The position numbers and the translations under genes are program-made. A stretch of DNA of 6,941 nt from Deltaproteobacteria bacterium (lineage in GTDB: Bacteria > Desulfobacterota > DSM-4660 > Desulfatiglandales > Desulfatiglandaceae). The notes below the pieces were generated by a model. That model worked only from the letters and a program-made list of their open reading frames with translations. It was not told where the DNA came from and ran no database searches. Numbering within the stretch: position 1 is the first letter of the stretch; every line of letters starts with the position of its first letter. Shown here one piece after another: positions 5,757 to 6,941 of this stretch. The stretch is taken from NCBI GenBank assembly GCA_019307645.1, contig JAFDJF010000196.1, positions 1 through 6,941 of the forward strand, written 5' to 3'.

Positions 5757-5774
5757 GAACGGCTCAAGCCGTTC
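5757..5774. promoter_or_regulatory. Short perfect inverted repeat in the leader of the DHH-CBS gene
   Basis: GAACGGC-TCAA-GCCGTTC is a perfect 7-bp palindrome with a 4-base spacer. It lies 37 bp upstream of the chosen ATG and 23 bp from the ribosome site. It could be a repressor operator or an RNA hairpin in the 5' leader. There is no T run, so it is not a terminator. No promoter hexamers with normal spacing are evident around it. Confidence 0.35.
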
Positions 5775-5841
5775 CAAGGTATAAACCCGAGCTTGACTCT
5801 TGCTGAGATTCAAACGCAGCTCCTGCAAAACTTGATGCTCT

Positions 5842-5941
5842 CGTAAAAAGTCGTCACTCCGGTGAAAACCGGAGTCCAGACCGTCTGTAAGCATTTGAAA
5901 AGACTGGATTCCGGCCTTCGCCGGAATGACGAAAATTTGTG
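5842..5941. repeat. Inverted pair of REP-like hairpins (dispersed repeat)
   Basis: The left hairpin is ACTCCGGT-GAAA-ACCGGAGT (5856-5875) and the right one is ATTCCGGC-CTTC-GCCGGAAT (5908-5927). Each has a perfect 8-bp stem and a 4-base loop. The two units are inverted copies of each other, from cgtcaYtccggYgaa through to tccagWc, including the outer CGTCA and the inner CCAG. A-rich ends (TAAAAAGTCGTCA and the reverse of TGACGAAAATT) extend the similarity outward. The differences within the stems are compensated, which preserves pairing. From memory, repeats of the form cgtcattccggcgaa with the cggaatccag tail are common between genes in Desulfobacterota and other bacteria. It fills most of the space between the DHH-CBS gene and the Fe-S pseudogene and has no coding capacity. 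Confidence 0.8.
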
Positions 5942-5991
5942 GTCAGACATCATTATACGCCGGTAGAACCGGTGGATCTTGTTCTGATTCA

Positions 5992-6941
5992 TCAGGTTTT
6001 CCGTTCGCCAGGCCATAACCTGTTGAAATAATCGGGTAAGATACGTTCCATCTCATCCGTGCTGAAGTCGCTTGCATCAATATACTCCCGGGCCGCATCT
6101 ATCACCTGCGTCACATCCCCCAGCTTTAAATATTCACCGAGTCTGTCCTCATGCCGGACTCCAACAGACTCAGCCACAACACTGATATAGTTCCAGACTT
6201 CAAAAGGATATTGAGGGGCCAGTGGTGCAAAGCTCTGGTGGCAGCCGGTGCAGATGGTCGCCAGAATGTCGGCACCGGTAGTTTCAGCCTCGCTTAGCGG
6301 GGTTCGCTGAACCGCTTTTCCTATCTCTGGTCGCATAACATGGGCAATTCCCCCGCAACACAAGACGAGCGACACTGCAACTGTCATGCAGGGTCACCTG
6401 CCTGTCTATACTGTTTGTAAATGGAATTTTATCCAGGTTTTCCACCAGGAACTGGGTCAGTTCACAGGATTCAAAGGGAACAGACGTGACCAGAGGCAAT
6501 GACCCGATGCACATGGTATGGCAGCCGGAGCAGGCAAATACCGCCTTCTCGGGGTTGAACGCGCTGATGGCGGAGATGAAATTCTGACCGAGCTTCTGTG
6601 ATGTTTCCAGATCCCCCCACAAAATGGGCGTTGCCCCGCAGCAAATCTCGCCCCCTGCCAGGGCGACATAATTCACCTTCATACTGTCCAGGATGTCTAC
6701 CACCTCAAGAAAAAGGTGGGGCATACCGGTAAGACCACACCCTGCAAAAAAAACCACATCCACAGGTTCCGGGTTGTCGGGCACTTCATTTATCCAGCGT
6801 GCCTCTGACGGCTTAATCTGAAGCGCGCTAAAGACTTTAGAAAAGCTGTGACGGTGCCCGGGCATCAGCTGATAGCTCTGAGCCGGGGGTGCCATTCCTG
6901 CATCGGCTATCCGGGCAGCTGCCGAGAAGAGGGCTGTCTGT
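5992..6941 (-). pseudogene. HdrD/GlcF-like Fe-S (CCG-domain) protein, internally deleted; start outside window
   Basis: This is the C-terminal part of a heterodisulfide-reductase-D-like iron-sulfur protein, the type that passes electrons between thiols, quinones or flavoproteins in sulfate reducers. The frame is open at the window edge, with the N-terminal ferredoxin domain presumably beyond it. The first CCG domain is perfect: Cys in FAGCGL, 31 residues, CC in EICCGATP, 35 residues, then CSGC. The second starts with VTLHDSC (codons near 6391-6377). After only 16 bases the sequence continues in another frame as CCGGIAHVMRP (from 6360), then ATICTGC and a normal C-terminal end (YPFEVWNYISVVAES to LPDYFNRLWP) with TGA at 5992. 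Roughly 80-100 bases of the canonical 31-39-residue spacer are missing and the frame is broken. The first frame instead adds about 30 unrelated residues and stops at 6284. The second catalytic cluster cannot form, so the gene is very likely dead. Confidence 0.82.

Noticed and set aside
5339..5758. A 139-codon + strand open frame opposite the DHH-CBS gene
   Set aside because: It is a shadow of the DHH domain coding sequence and shows no recognisable protein pattern.
5720..5767. Earlier starts (ATG 5767 or 5728) for the DHH-CBS gene
   Set aside because: The AAGGA site is correctly spaced only for ATG 5719, and the DHH fold normally begins right at VITTHRNADFD.

Overview
The window looks like a stretch of chromosome from a Gram-negative, probably sulfate-reducing or related anaerobic Desulfobacterota (former Deltaproteobacteria). 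This is an inference from three things: an HdrD/GlcF-like iron-sulfur protein with CCG domains, a fatty acyl-CoA synthetase, and a dispersed inverted repeat of the 'cgtcattccggcgaa' kind that I associate with that group. No phage, plasmid, CRISPR or toxin-antitoxin genes are visible. The genes are mostly housekeeping or metabolic, and the DNA between them is rich in repeats.

Layout. From 1 to 467 (+) is the C-terminal end of an AMP-forming acyl-CoA synthetase. From 642 to 1192 (+) is a frameshifted gene that resembles the L-2-amino-thiazoline-4-carboxylate hydrolase family. The gap from 1193 to 1451 holds a run of compatible RNA hairpins that ends in a clean intrinsic terminator on the + strand, so it may be an undescribed small RNA or a structured 3' UTR. 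All later genes lie on the minus strand. They are yajD (HNH nuclease, 1452-1835); a compact three-gene RNA-binding cluster transcribed from 4110 to 2127 (unknown 183-aa protein, four-S1-domain protein, YbcJ-like S4 protein); a DHH/DHHA1 phosphoesterase with two CBS domains (4421-5719) that has its own terminator; and the remains of an HdrD-like Fe-S protein (5992 to the window end), whose second CCG domain has lost roughly 80-100 bases.

Repeats. Two long imperfect palindromes, each about 180-190 bp, bracket the three-gene RNA-binding cluster: 1857-2046 downstream and 4141-4319 upstream. They do not share end sequences. A third inverted element (5842-5941) made of two perfect 8-bp hairpins sits between the DHH gene and the Fe-S pseudogene. 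A 17-base sequence at 565-581 matches the terminus of the first palindrome at 15 of 17 positions.

Working together. The S1 protein and the S4 protein abut with no spacer, and the unknown gene precedes them by 10 nt, so the three are almost certainly co-transcribed and probably act on RNA or ribosomes. The DHH-CBS protein has the front half of the fused DHH-CBS-nucleotidyltransferase proteins known in some bacteria, but without the transferase part. Two genes out of about eight are broken, and repeats sit next to them, which points to a locus undergoing decay or rearrangement. The best candidates for something undescribed are the structured RNA at about 1231-1432, the two giant hairpin elements, and the unknown protein encoded with S1 and S4.
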